Assembly (NCBI RefSeq): GCF_002441885.1
Contig: NZ_JXJT01000001.1
Coordinates: 18,467-82,466 of the forward strand
Source: Pseudolactococcus chungangensis CAU 28 = DSM 22330
Lineage (GTDB): Bacteria > Bacillota > Bacilli > Lactobacillales > Streptococcaceae
Direction: 5' to 3'
DNA length: 64,000 nucleotides
How positions within the stretch are numbered: position 1 is the stretch's first letter; each line of letters opens with the position of its first letter. Positions 7,764 to 16,438 of this stretch are shown piece after piece. The notes under the pieces were generated by a model. The model made no database searches, was not told the DNA's origin, and saw nothing but the letters and a program-made list of their open reading frames with translations. The position numbers were made by a program, and so were the translations under genes.

Positions 7764-10295
7764 ATGAGCGAATTTAAGCATTTATACGATGATTTTAAAC
7801 CAGAAAATTATAAAATTTTTCTGGATGTTAACCGAGAAACAAAAAGGTTCAAAGGTCAAGTCACTGTAACAGGTGAGAGTCTGACGACTAATCTCGCATT
7901 TCACCAAAAAGATTTAGAGATGACATCAGTTATCGTCAATGGTCAAGCAGTCGATTTCAGCTTGGATGAACCATCAGAAACGGTAAGTTTTAAGGCCTCT
8001 GAGCTAGGTCAAATGACAATTGACTTCACATACTCTGCAGCTTTGACTGACAATATGACTGGTATTTACCCATCATACTACGATGCTGATGGTGAGAAAA
8101 AACAATTAGTCGGTACACAATTTGAGACGCATTTTGCCCGTCAAGCCTTCCCGTCGATTGATGAACCAGCGGCTAAAGCGACCTTTGACTTATCAGTGAA
8201 ATTTGACGAAAAAGAAGGCGAAGAAATTGTTTCAAATATGCCAGAAATTTCAAATGAAAATGGTGTACATACCTTTGATACAACGGTTAAGATGTCATCT
8301 TACCTTTTGGCTTTCGTCTTTGGCGATATGCAGTCAAAACTTGGTGAAACGAAAAATGGGACTCAAGTTGGTGTTTTTGCAACCAAAGCTCATAAAGCCC
8401 AAGCGCTCGATTTTCCTTTAGATATCGCGATTCGTGTTATCGAATTTTACGAGGATTATTTCAAAGTCGCCTATCCATTGCCACATTCATGGCATATCGG
8501 TCTGCCTGACTTTTCAGCAGGCGCGATGGAAAACTGGGGTGCCATCACTTATCGTGAAGTCGCTTTGCTTGCTGATCCAGATAACTCGACGCTTGCTAGC
8601 CGCCAATACGTGGCGCTTGTCATCGCGCATGAACTTGCACACCAATGGTTTGGTGACTTAGTGACAATGGAGTGGTGGGATGACCTCTGGTTGAACGAAT
8701 CATTCGCTAACATGATGGAATACGTTGCCATTGATGCGATTGAACCTGATTGGCACATCTGGGAGCAGTTCTCAGTATCTGAAGCTCCTATGGCGCTTAA
8801 TCGAGATGCTATCGACGGCGTGCAATCAGTCCATGTTGCAGTTAACCACCCTGACGAAATTAACACACTTTTTGACGGTGCGATTGTTTATGCTAAAGGT
8901 GCTCGTCTCATGGTCATGCTCCGAAAATGGCTCGGCGACACTGATTTCTCAGCAGGCCTTCATGCATATTTTGAAGTGCATCAGTATGGCAATACCGTTG
9001 GTCGTGATTTGTGGGATGCTTTGTCAGCAGCATCAAGCCGTGATGTTTCAGCCTTTATGACATCGTGGATTGAGCAGCCCGGCTACCCAGTACTAAGCGT
9101 GTCCGTAGAAAATGATGAACTCGTTTTACGCCAACAACAATTCTTTACAGGTGAGGGTGTGGATCAAGGTCGTCTATGGCAAATTCCGCTTAACACGAAC
9201 TGGACTGGTCTGCCTGATGTTTTATCAGAAGCAGAAGTTAGAATTCCAGGTTTTGCGGTTTTGTCAGCTGAAAATGTCGGCAAACCACTCCTCTTTAATG
9301 CGCAAAATGCCGCGCACTATTTGGTTAAATACGATGCAGCATTGACTGAAAAAGTAACTGCAGCAGTCCCAACTTTTGATACGATTACAAAAGTTCAACT
9401 CATCCAATCTGCCTTGAAATTAGCAGAAGGTGGCTTATCTGACTACGCTGACTTGGTCAATTTGCTTGCGACATTTGATAATGAACCGTCAAACGTTGTC
9501 AACTTGGCGATGTCCCAAGCGCTCAATGCTTTGAAAATTTTCATTGACGAAGATACTGATTCAGAAGTCAACTTTAAGAAATTTGTTGCCCGTTTGTTTG
9601 ACAAACAATATAACCGTTTAGGTTGGGCTAAAGTTGCTGGTGAATCATTCAATGATGAGCAATTACGTGCTTTACCAATTTCATGGGAAGTCTACGCTGA
9701 AAACGCGGATGCTGTTGCACAATCATCAGAGGTATTTAGCCAACACGCTACTGATATTCACAGTATTCCAGCTGATATCAGACAAGTTGTCCTGAAAAAT
9801 GAAATCGTTGAAAACGAAACAGATGAATTAGTTCAAAAGTACTTCGATGCTTATGCTAAAACGACTGATCAAACCTTCCAACGTGAGTTGAATGTTGCCG
9901 TGTCTAGCACGAAGAAAATGCCAACAGTCGACACCATCATCTCACAATATCGCAACACTGATTTGGTAAAACCACAAGATTTACGTTTCTGGTTCTCATC
10001 ACTTGTCAGCCGCGACTTTTCACAGGCTGCTGCCTTCGATTGGTTAGTTGAAAATTGGGATTGGGTGCAAGAAAAGCTAGGCGGAGATATGGCGTCTGGT
10101 GACTTTATCAAAGTCATAGGTAATAGTTTTGATACAGAAGCAAAATTGCAAGCCTTTATTAACTTCACAGAACCATTCAAAAATGAACCAGCCTTTAAAC
10201 GAATTATCGAAATGGCCAAAACACAAATTGCTGCTAAGATTGCCTTGTTAGCTGATCAAAAAGCAAAAGTTGTGGCTTTGTTTGAAACGATTTAA
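7764..10295 (+). CDS. pepN: Aminopeptidase N, lysyl aminopeptidase (M1 family)
   Basis: This cytoplasmic zinc metallopeptidase removes N-terminal residues from peptides, a key step in casein-peptide use by lactic acid bacteria. The M1 exopeptidase motif GAMEN is at residues 253-257, and the zinc site HELAH begins at His289 with the third ligand Glu in NESFA 18 residues further on. The C-terminal half is the usual helical ERAP1-like domain. The length (843 residues) is normal. An in-frame ATG exists at 7746, but I chose 7764 because GGAG sits six bases before it and the mature N-terminus (SEFKHLYDDFKPENYKIFLD) then aligns with lactococcal PepN. It is monocistronic, with its own promoter and terminator. 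Confidence 0.95.
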   Translation: MSEFKHLYDDFKPENYKIFLDVNRETKRFKGQVTVTGESLTTNLAFHQKDLEMTSVIVNGQAVDFSLDEPSETVSFKASELGQMTIDFTYSAALTDNMTGIYPSYYDADGEKKQLVGTQFETHFARQAFPSIDEPAAKATFDLSVKFDEKEGEEIVSNMPEISNENGVHTFDTTVKMSSYLLAFVFGDMQSKLGETKNGTQVGVFATKAHKAQALDFPLDIAIRVIEFYEDYFKVAYPLPHSWHIGLPDFSAGAMENWGAITYREVALLADPDNSTLASRQYVALVIAHELAHQWFGDLVTMEWWDDLWLNESFANMMEYVAIDAIEPDWHIWEQFSVSEAPMALNRDAIDGVQSVHVAVNHPDEINTLFDGAIVYAKGARLMVMLRKWLGDTDFSAGLHAYFEVHQYGNTVGRDLWDALSAASSRDVSAFMTSWIEQPGYPVLSVSVENDELVLRQQQFFTGEGVDQGRLWQIPLNTNWTGLPDVLSEAEVRIPGFAVLSAENVGKPLLFNAQNAAHYLVKYDAALTEKVTAAVPTFDTITKVQLIQSALKLAEGGLSDYADLVNLLATFDNEPSNVVNLAMSQALNALKIFIDEDTDSEVNFKKFVARLFDKQYNRLGWAKVAGESFNDEQLRALPISWEVYAENADAVAQSSEVFSQHATDIHSIPADIRQVVLKNEIVENETDELVQKYFDAYAKTTDQTFQRELNVAVSSTKKMPTVDTIISQYRNTDLVKPQDLRFWFSSLVSRDFSQAAAFDWLVENWDWVQEKLGGDMASGDFIKVIGNSFDTEAKLQAFINFTEPFKNEPAFKRIIEMAKTQIAAKIALLADQKAKVVALFETI

Positions 10296-10313
10296 GGGTA
10301 AGAACATCATTTA

Positions 10314-10343
10314 AAGCACTCTGAATACAGTGTGCTTTTTTTG
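10314..10343 (+). terminator. Terminator of pepN
   Basis: An 11-bp stem with one mismatch (AAAGCACTCTG / CAGTGTGCTTT) and loop AATA is followed by seven T residues. Confidence 0.85.
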
Positions 10344-10423
10344 TTTCAAATCAGATTAAGCTTTAAGTAAGCACATCAAGCAAATGAGGCATTCATCTTG
10401 TTTGTTTTTATTTATTAAAATAC

Positions 10424-10452
10424 TTGCCAAGCTCAGTTATTTTTGGTATAAT
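10424..10452 (+). promoter_or_regulatory. Promoter of the rplU operon
   Basis: TTGCCA and TATAAT are separated by 17 bp, 123 bp upstream of rplU, leaving room for a structured leader. Confidence 0.75.
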
Positions 10453-10459
10453 TATAACG

Positions 10460-10545
10460 TTGTCTTTGTGAGTTTCATAGCTTTCAAGAGTACAACCGCA
10501 CGAAGTTAGGTTTAAGCGAAGTCATTCCACCTACCAAGGCGAGTC
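10460..10545 (+). ncRNA. L21 (rplU) leader RNA
   Basis: The transcript between the promoter and rplU has the look of the Firmicute L21 leader: a TTTCATAGCTTTC segment, a central CCGCACGAAGTTAGG block with GAAGTCATTCCACCTACC, and a run of short complementary pieces just before AAGGAGG. In other Firmicutes this leader is conserved upstream of the rplU-prp-rpmA operon and is thought to give feedback control by a ribosomal protein. The boundaries are approximate; a covariance-model search would settle the call. Confidence 0.6.
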
Positions 10546-10575
10546 TAACATATTATATAAGGAGGAAACACGCAA

Positions 10576-10887
10576 ATGACTTATGCAATCGTAAAAACTG
10601 GCGGGAAACAAGTCAAAGTTGAAGTAGGACAAGCAATCTACGTTGAGAAATTGGACGTTGAAGCTGGCGCTACTGTAACTTTTGACGAAGTTGTACTTGT
10701 TGGCGGTGAAAAAACTGTGATTGGGGCGCCATTCGTATCTGGTGCAACTGTCGTCGCAGAAGTTGAGAAACAAGGTAAACAAAAGAAAGTTGTCACTTTC
10801 AAATACAAACCTAAAAAACACTCACACCGTAAACAAGGTCACCGTCAACCGTATACAAAAGTTGTCATCAAAGAAATCAACGCTTAA
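10576..10887 (+). CDS. rplU: Ribosomal protein bL21
   Basis: At 103 residues it is the normal size. The N-terminus ([17 protein letters not shown]) and the conserved C-terminal [16 protein letters not shown] are diagnostic of bL21, a large-subunit protein that binds 23S rRNA. The SD AAGGAGG lies ten bases before ATG. It is first in the rplU-prp-rpmA operon, a gene order conserved across Firmicutes. Confidence 0.97.
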   Translation: MTYAIVKTGGKQVKVEVGQAIYVEKLDVEAGATVTFDEVVLVGGEKTVIGAPFVSGATVVAEVEKQGKQKKVVTFKYKPKKHSHRKQGHRQPYTKVVIKEINA

Positions 10888-10905
10888 TCGCGACAGTTTA
10901 ATCAG

Positions 10906-11244
10906 ATGATCAACATCAAGTTTAGTCGAAAAGATGATCAGATTACACGCTTTGTGATTACAGGCCATGCCTTTAATGGTCAAACGGCGCATGACATTGT
11001 TTGTGCTGGCGTTTCAAGTCTTGCAATCACAACGGTCAACTCCCTAGAGACAATTGCTCATTTTCAACCTCTGGTTGAAGTGGATGAAGTTGAAGGTGGT
11101 TTTCTCGATTGTGAAATCTTGTCTGATTTATCCGACAAACAAGCTGAAATTGCTCAGATATTGCTGCTAAACTTCGAAAATGGTGTTAAAGCCATTGCCG
11201 AGGAGGCAGAATATAGCAGTTTCATCCAAGTTACCTCAAGGTAA
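10906..11244 (+). CDS. prp: Ribosomal-processing cysteine protease Prp
   Basis: Prp (YsxB) is a 112-residue cysteine protease that removes the N-terminal extension of bL27. The catalytic pair is visible as His21 in TGHA and Cys33 in HDIVCAGVS. It sits 18 bp after rplU and upstream of rpmA, and the L27 gene here does encode the cleavable extension that Prp needs. No good SD is visible before ATG 10906, so translational coupling to rplU is likely. Confidence 0.93.
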   Translation: MINIKFSRKDDQITRFVITGHAFNGQTAHDIVCAGVSSLAITTVNSLETIAHFQPLVEVDEVEGGFLDCEILSDLSDKQAEIAQILLLNFENGVKAIAEEAEYSSFIQVTSR

Positions 11245-11256
11245 TCTACTAAGTGA

Positions 11257-11371
11257 ACTGTTTGGGTTAGATTTTGAAACCATAAGTATGAAAATCGGTC
11301 GTTCAAAAACCGAACGATTGAATCAACGATTTCCTGACTTATGATTCAAAATCTAAGCGAACTCAAACAGT
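11257..11371 (+). repeat. Long imperfect hairpin between prp and rpmA
   Basis: The arms at 11257-11287 and 11337-11371 are complementary over about 30 bases with a small bulge (ACTGTTTG, TTAGATTTTGAA and CATAAGT pair with ACTTATG, TTCAAAATCTAA and CAAACAGT). A second stem, CGTTC / GAACG, lies inside. There is no T run at the end, so it is not an ordinary terminator. It ends about 20 bases before the rpmA SD. It may be an RNA processing site or a regulator of rpmA translation. Confidence 0.65.
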
Positions 11372-11402
11372 ATCCTACATTAAATCAAGGAGGAAAAACC
11401 CT

Positions 11403-11693
11403 ATGTTGAAAATGAATCTATCGTTGTTCGCCCACAAAAAAGGTGGTGGTTCAACTTCCAATGGTCGTGATTCACAATCTAAACGTCTTGGCTCTAAAGC
11501 TGCTGATGGACAAACTGTGACTGGCGGATCAATCCTTTACCGTCAACGCGGTACTAAAATCCATCCAGGTGAAAACGTTGGCCGTGGTGGTGACGATACA
11601 CTTTTCGCTAAAATCGAAGGCGTTGTAAAATTCGAACGTTTCGGTCGCGACAAGAAGAAAGTATCTGTTTACCCAGTTGCTAAGAAAGCTTAA
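11403..11693 (+). CDS. rpmA: Ribosomal protein bL27 with cleavable N-terminal extension
   Basis: The 96-residue precursor begins MLKMNLSLF followed by [15 protein letters not shown], the normal start of mature bL27. The extension corresponds to the NLQFF-A motif cut by Prp in Firmicutes, here NLSLF-A with cleavage expected after Phe9. Mature bL27 reaches the peptidyl-transferase centre, so removal of the extension is essential in the species studied. The SD AAGGAGG is ten bases upstream. Confidence 0.97.
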   Translation: MLKMNLSLFAHKKGGGSTSNGRDSQSKRLGSKAADGQTVTGGSILYRQRGTKIHPGENVGRGGDDTLFAKIEGVVKFERFGRDKKKVSVYPVAKKA

Positions 11694-11694
11694 A

Positions 11695-11758
11695 AACTGC
11701 GACGAGCTTAAGTGAGAAAGCAAAAGAAACTGCGACGAGCCTAGGCGAGAAAGCAAAA
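11695..11758 (+). repeat. Two tandem copies of a 32-bp sequence after rpmA
   Basis: AAACTGCGACGAGC...GAGAAAGCAAAA occurs at about 11695-11726 and again at 11727-11758 with three or four differences. The pair starts two bases after the rpmA stop codon and ends just before the terminator, so it lies in the 3' UTR. Confidence 0.8.
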
Positions 11759-11770
11759 AAGCTTAAAAAT

Positions 11771-11803
11771 AAAAACTTTCGACTCTAGGGTTGAAAGTTT
11801 TTT
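11771..11803 (+). terminator. Terminator of the rplU-prp-rpmA operon
   Basis: AAAAACTTTCGAC pairs with GTTGAAAGTTTTT around a short loop and ends in a T run. Confidence 0.85.
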
Positions 11804-11843
11804 CATGTGACAGGGGTTGAATACCCAAGAAATGAGGAAAATG

Positions 11844-13076
11844 ATGATAGAAAATGAGATGTTAGATCGTTTTTTACGTTATGTAAGAATTAATACACGC
11901 TCTGATGAGACAAGTACAACAGTTCCAACGACACAATCACAAGTTGCGTTTACAGCCATGTTGGCAGACGAAATGCGTGAAATTGGCTTAGAGAATGTCC
12001 ATTATTTAGAAAGCAATGGCTATGTCATTGGGACAATTCCAGCGACGACAGCTAAACCAGTCCGTAAAATGGGTTGGATTGCGCATGTGGATACAGCTGA
12101 TTTTAATGCGGATGGGATTAATCCACAAATCGTCGAAAACTATGATGGTAACCCGATCCAACTTGGGACAAGCGGTTATGCACTGGATGCCAAAGACTTC
12201 CCTAATCTAGCTAACTACAAAGGTCAAACCTTGATCACAACAGATGGCACAACCTTGCTTGGGGCTGATGATAAGGCTGGTATTGCTGAAATTATGACAG
12301 CTGCTGATTTCTTAATGCAACACCCTGAGATTGAACATGGTGAAATTCGTGTTGGTTTCGGACCGGACGAAGAGATTGGTACGGGTGCCGATTTATTTGA
12401 TGTCGCTGATTTCGATGTTGACTTTGCCTACACCATTGATGGTGGCCCACTAGGTGAGTTGGAATACGAAACCTTTAATGCTGCGTCAGCTGTGATCACA
12501 ATTGCTGGTCGTAATGTTCACCCAGGAACAGCGAAAAATCAAATGATTAACGCCCTTCAACTGGCCAATGATTACCACAATCAATTGCCAGAAACAGCCC
12601 GTCCAGAACTGACTGATGGGCGTCAAGGTTTCTATCATTTGGCAAGTTTGACAGGTTCTCCAGAAGCAGCTACGATGACTTATATCATTCGCGACCATCA
12701 CCGGACGAATTTCGAGAAAATGAAGTCAGAACTTTTAACAATTGCTGAAAAAATGAACGAGAGTTATGATGAGGACCGTGTCAATGTTGTCTTGAAAGAT
12801 CAATATTACAACATGGCTGAAGTGATTGAGAAAGATATGTCTATTGTCGCACTAGCTGAAACTGCGATGAAAAACCTGGGCATCACACCTAAGATTGAAC
12901 CTGTCCGTGGTGGGACAGATGGCTCTAAAATTTCATTTATGGGCATTCCAACGCCGAATATTTTTGCGGGTGGTGAAAATATGCACGGTCGTTTTGAGTT
13001 CGTGAGCGTGCAAACCATGCTGGCAGCTGTTGATACAATCATTGAGATTGCTAAATTAAACAGCACACAACTTTAA
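11844..13076 (+). CDS. pepT: Peptidase T (tripeptide aminopeptidase, M20B)
   Basis: This cytoplasmic dizinc tripeptidase acts with PepN in peptide nutrition. M20 zinc-site motifs are present: His81-x-Asp83 in IAHVDTAD, the bridging Asp in GADDKAG, and the catalytic/ligand Glu pair in GPDEEIGTG. The start needs care: the frame is open from TTG 11817 and has ATG at 11832, 11841 and 11844. I chose 11844 because GAGG ends six bases before it and the protein then begins [22 protein letters not shown], in register with known PepT. The length is 410 residues. Confidence 0.92.
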   Translation: MIENEMLDRFLRYVRINTRSDETSTTVPTTQSQVAFTAMLADEMREIGLENVHYLESNGYVIGTIPATTAKPVRKMGWIAHVDTADFNADGINPQIVENYDGNPIQLGTSGYALDAKDFPNLANYKGQTLITTDGTTLLGADDKAGIAEIMTAADFLMQHPEIEHGEIRVGFGPDEEIGTGADLFDVADFDVDFAYTIDGGPLGELEYETFNAASAVITIAGRNVHPGTAKNQMINALQLANDYHNQLPETARPELTDGRQGFYHLASLTGSPEAATMTYIIRDHHRTNFEKMKSELLTIAEKMNESYDEDRVNVVLKDQYYNMAEVIEKDMSIVALAETAMKNLGITPKIEPVRGGTDGSKISFMGIPTPNIFAGGENMHGRFEFVSVQTMLAAVDTIIEIAKLNSTQL

Positions 13077-13104
13077 TTGTGAGTATCTGTGCCTATCTAT
13101 CAAA

Positions 13105-13133
13105 AAATCAGAGCTCTTTTCGAGTTCTGATTT
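13105..13133. terminator. Bidirectional terminator between pepT and usp
   Basis: AAATCAGAGCTC pairs with GAGTTCTGATTT around TTTTC, with T-rich sequence after the hairpin on the plus strand and A-rich sequence before it. Confidence 0.75.
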
Positions 13134-13138
13134 CATTT

Positions 13139-13573
13139 TTAACGGACGATTAAGATATCGCATTTGGCATGGGTAACGATGTATTGAGCAACTGATCCAA
13201 TGAATAGTCGTTCAATGTAGCTCAAGCCTGTCGCACCAATCGTAATTAAGTCAACGTTTTCTTCTTTAGGGAGTGTCGTAGACATCATAATCTTAGGAGA
13301 ACCAAATTCGACTCGGGTCTTGACTTTACTAATACCGGCTTTTTTCGCCTCTTCAGCGAAATCAGCAATGAGTTGTTCCGCTCCTTTTTTGGTGTCCTCA
13401 GCTACCATTGTGTCGTAGGTTGAGATGCTCTGAAAAGCACGCAAGTCGATAATATTAACGAGTAGAAGTTCTGCATCGTTTCGTTTTGCGACAGCGATTG
13501 CGCGGTCCAAAGCATTAGCAGATTCAACGGATCCGTCAATCCCCACCATAATTTTGTTATATTCTTGAAGCAT
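13139..13573 (-). CDS. Universal stress protein, UspA family
   Basis: At 144 residues it is a single Usp domain. The N-terminal strand is IMVGIDGS, and the ATP-binding signature G-x2-G-x9-G-S is seen in GATGLSYIERLFIGS near the C-terminus, so it should bind ATP. The frame is open further upstream, but GGAGG lies eight bases before the ATG at 13573 and the family normally starts here. It is transcribed away from the gene at 13801, with a shared upstream region. Confidence 0.9.
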   Translation of the reverse strand: MLQEYNKIMVGIDGSVESANALDRAIAVAKRNDAELLLVNIIDLRAFQSISTYDTMVAEDTKKGAEQLIADFAEEAKKAGISKVKTRVEFGSPKIMMSTTLPKEENVDLITIGATGLSYIERLFIGSVAQYIVTHAKCDILIVR

Positions 13574-13737
13574 AGCTTTTCCTCCATTCATGATGCTCTA
13601 GGGTATTTTGACGCGGCATTCGTGCCAAAACTGGGCAGAAAGTAGTCGTGCCCTCTACTTTTATTATATGCTCATTTGGTAAAAAAGTAAAAGAAAAACT
13701 TGTCTTATATGATTTGAAAGGCTCAGGTCTTTTGGCG

Positions 13738-13767
13738 TTGGCGTGTATGGGGCATTTGTGCTATAAT
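13738..13767 (+). promoter_or_regulatory. Promoter of the small ORF at 13801
   Basis: TTGGCG and TATAAT are separated by 18 bp, 34 bases before the start codon. Confidence 0.6.
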
Positions 13768-13800
13768 AAGCCTTATCAATTAATCATATGGAGAGAAGAA

Positions 13801-14097
13801 ATGAAAAAGTTGTCTGATGATGAATTTGAACAAAAAATTCAACATATGCGCGAGCTTTATTTAGAAAATCATGATAAAAGTGAATTAAAGACTGCTATGG
13901 CAGCTAAATTATCATTTTTAGATCACTTTCGTAGTCGAGATAATCAAAAAGCACGTTTGCGTCGACAATTATCAGAATTAGAAATTAAACGATGTCGGGC
14001 GACTTTGGATAAGAAATCTGCCCAAAAATTTGACCAGAAGTTAGCCATGAAAAAAGCTTTATTCAAACAATTATTGGATGAGAAAAATGATAATTAA
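13801..14097 (+). CDS. Small charged helical protein, unknown (98 aa)
   Basis: The ATG has GGAGAG nine bases upstream and a promoter just ahead. The protein is very rich in Lys, Arg, Glu and Gln and should be almost all helix, probably coiled coil. It has no signal peptide or membrane segment. The frame is open back to 13648, but that part has no SD and would include the promoter. I do not recognise the family. A hairpin (GTTTTTAA / TTAAAAAC) lies just after the stop at 14102-14125, without a clear T run. Confidence 0.65.
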   Translation: MKKLSDDEFEQKIQHMRELYLENHDKSELKTAMAAKLSFLDHFRSRDNQKARLRRQLSELEIKRCRATLDKKSAQKFDQKLAMKKALFKQLLDEKNDN

Positions 14098-14246
14098 TGG
14101 TAGTTTTTAAGTGCTGTTAAAAACCATAATATAAGATGGAGTGGCCAATTAATGCGCCATACCTAAATAGGAGGAGTTATAAGCACTCTCAACAATGAGA
14201 TCAAGCATCTGTGACAAGTTAGAAAGCGAAAGGAGAGCATACACGG

Positions 14247-16292
14247 TTGATTCATACGGTATTTTATGTCATCATATTTTTTGTTGCATTAATTGTTTCT
14301 AATGTCATCAATAAGGTATTCCCTAAACTTCCACTACCTCTCATTCAAGTTGTCTTTGGTCTGATTTTAGGTGTACTTGGAGCAGGAGATGTCTTACGCC
14401 TAAATTCTGAGCTTTTTCTGGCCTTTGTTATTGGTCCCCTTTTGTTTAGAGAAGGAGAAGAAGCTGACGTGAAAGGGATTGTCAAACATGGACGTACGGT
14501 AACACTGCTTGTATTCCCTGTTGTCTTTGTGACAACCCTTATCGTCGGGATTATCGGTCATAATTTTTATGCTGCCATTCCTTTAACCGCCTGTTTTGCC
14601 CTTGGTGCCAGCTTAGGACCAACCGATGCAGTAGCGGTGAGTTCGCTCTCTGAGCGTTTCGATTTTCCAAAACGAATCATTGCCGTCTTAAAAGGCGAAG
14701 GTCTTTTTAATGACGCATCTGGTATTATCGCCTTTCAGTTTGCCATATTAGCGTTAACTACAGGAGAGTTTTCTCTTGGGAAAGCTGTTGGCAGCTTAGC
14801 ACTGTCAGCCATTGGGGGAGCGCTAGTTGGTTTTCTAGTGGCTTGGTTAAATCAAACTGTTCTGACCCTGATGGAAGATGTCGCGGCGCAGGATGTCACG
14901 GGCTATCTGATGTTAGAGATTGTGCTCCCTCTATTGGCATTTTTCCTAGCAGAAGAATTTCATGTTTCAGGAATTATTGCTGTTGTTGTGGCAGGTGTCA
15001 TGCAGGCAAGTGGTTTCAAAAAAATTACTTTGTTCGATGCTCAGGTTGAAAGTGTTTCAAAAACAGTCTGGGATGCTGTGACGTTTATTTTGAACTCCAT
15101 TGTCTTTTTATTTCTAGGTATTGAATTACAACAAATCATGACACCAATCATCAGTAATGCCTATTATGATAATTTTAGGTTATTATTCACTGTTTTAGTG
15201 TTAACCGCAGCTTTGTTTATCATGCGTTATGTGATTTTAAGTGTCTATTATGCCGTAATTGCTAAAAAGCGTCATCAAAAATTTTCCCGTTATGTTGATG
15301 ATATTTTACTTCTGACCTTTTCTGGTGTTAAGGGGACAGTATCTGTTGCGACAATCTTATTACTACCAGAAGCCGTTGCTCAGAAGTATTCCTTGCTTAT
15401 CTTTCTTGCGGCATCAGTAACAGTTGTCAGTTTCTTAACTGGTATTTTGGTGCTACCAATCATCGCGCCTAAAAAAGAAGAAAAGGTTGATAATGTCTCA
15501 AAAATTGCTATTTTAACTAGTGTCGTTGAACAGCTTGAGCAAGAATCAGTAAAAGGTCGAAATAAACTCGGCTATATTGCAACGATTGATAACTATCAAG
15601 CGAGAATTCGGAAATTGATTATTAATCAAGAATCAGCGACAATGACCGCCGAGTTTAATGACTTACAGCTTTTGATTCTTCGACTTGAAAATGAAGGTCT
15701 GGAAAATGCATTCCGAAATAATGACATTACGATTAAAACTTATCGGATTTACCAAAGATATTTGAAAGAGCTAGAACGCTCAATTGTTCATAGATTTGTT
15801 TCAAGTTTAGCCTTCGCAGTTGCCATTTTTATACGGGCGATTCGCTTGGTTTTGAGTAATATTTTACATACTAATATTCATTTTAATCGAAAAAAAATAC
15901 AAAAATTGGTTGGCGATTCTAAAACGGAAATTCGTGACCTTTACTTCAATAATACAAGTCTTATTTTAGATGCCCTAGAGAGTTTGGAGGGGGTCTATAA
16001 TACTGACTTGATTAATTATCTACAATCAGAACGCTTGCGTGCGTCAGAGCAAGTGGCAACGGGCGGTTTCATCACCCGAATCATTACCAAGGCGCGGCCT
16101 AATAATTTAGATGAGATGATGCGAGGCTATTATTTAGAACGCAAATTAATCTTTGAATATGAGGCACAAGGCTTGCTAACAGCGAGAGAAGCCAAAGTGA
16201 TGCGAAAAAATGTCAACGCCCTCGAAAACTATTCAATGACTGACAATCATTCCAACTTGCTCTATGATTTCCTAGAGTATACACCAAAATAA
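14247..16292 (+). CDS. Na+/H+ antiporter, CPA1/NhaP family
   Basis: The N-terminal 400 residues hold about 12 membrane helices. The hallmark acidic residues of the ion site are visible in GPTDAVAVSS (helix 5 Asp) and in KGEGLFNDASGI (helix 6 Asn-Asp). Residues about 410-681 form a long soluble helical tail, as in other lactococcal and streptococcal NhaP-type exchangers. It probably exchanges Na+ or K+ for H+ in pH and salt homeostasis. The start is TTG 14247, chosen because AGGAGA is ten bases upstream and no better ATG is near. Confidence 0.9.
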   Translation: MIHTVFYVIIFFVALIVSNVINKVFPKLPLPLIQVVFGLILGVLGAGDVLRLNSELFLAFVIGPLLFREGEEADVKGIVKHGRTVTLLVFPVVFVTTLIVGIIGHNFYAAIPLTACFALGASLGPTDAVAVSSLSERFDFPKRIIAVLKGEGLFNDASGIIAFQFAILALTTGEFSLGKAVGSLALSAIGGALVGFLVAWLNQTVLTLMEDVAAQDVTGYLMLEIVLPLLAFFLAEEFHVSGIIAVVVAGVMQASGFKKITLFDAQVESVSKTVWDAVTFILNSIVFLFLGIELQQIMTPIISNAYYDNFRLLFTVLVLTAALFIMRYVILSVYYAVIAKKRHQKFSRYVDDILLLTFSGVKGTVSVATILLLPEAVAQKYSLLIFLAASVTVVSFLTGILVLPIIAPKKEEKVDNVSKIAILTSVVEQLEQESVKGRNKLGYIATIDNYQARIRKLIINQESATMTAEFNDLQLLILRLENEGLENAFRNNDITIKTYRIYQRYLKELERSIVHRFVSSLAFAVAIFIRAIRLVLSNILHTNIHFNRKKIQKLVGDSKTEIRDLYFNNTSLILDALESLEGVYNTDLINYLQSERLRASEQVATGGFITRIITKARPNNLDEMMRGYYLERKLIFEYEAQGLLTAREAKVMRKNVNALENYSMTDNHSNLLYDFLEYTPK

Positions 16293-16293
16293 A

Positions 16294-16316
16294 AACTGCG
16301 AACTCGCAGTTATTTT
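16294..16316 (+). terminator. Terminator after the antiporter gene
   Basis: A seven-base-pair stem (AACTGCG / CGCAGTT) is followed by ATTTT. It starts two bases after the stop codon. The short T run makes it moderate. Confidence 0.6.
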
Positions 16317-16325
16317 CAAGTTCAA

Positions 16326-16424
16326 AATATGATAGTGAAAGCAGTATGACGTAGCACAAACTTCTGCGCTTGTGCAGGTTCGTCAATTATCTATTTTTCT
16401 ACAGAAGTTAACTTGAAGTTCTAA
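16326..16424 (+). repeat. Dispersed intergenic repeat, type 2, in front of the cysteine desulfurase gene
   Basis: ATGATAGTGAAAGCAGTATG at the left and CTATTTTTCTACAGAAGTTA then ACTTGAAGTTC at the right match the element at 43211-43331. The right end runs straight into AAAAGGAAG, the SD of the next gene. Confidence 0.7.
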
Positions 16425-16438
16425 TAAAAGGAAGAAAC

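Noticed and set aside
11817-11843. Upstream TTG/ATG starts for pepT
   Set aside because: They lie on or before the GAGG site and add residues not found in PepT.
14098-14127. Terminator after the 98-residue protein
   Set aside because: GTTTTTAA / TTAAAAAC makes a weak AT stem and no T run follows on the plus strand.
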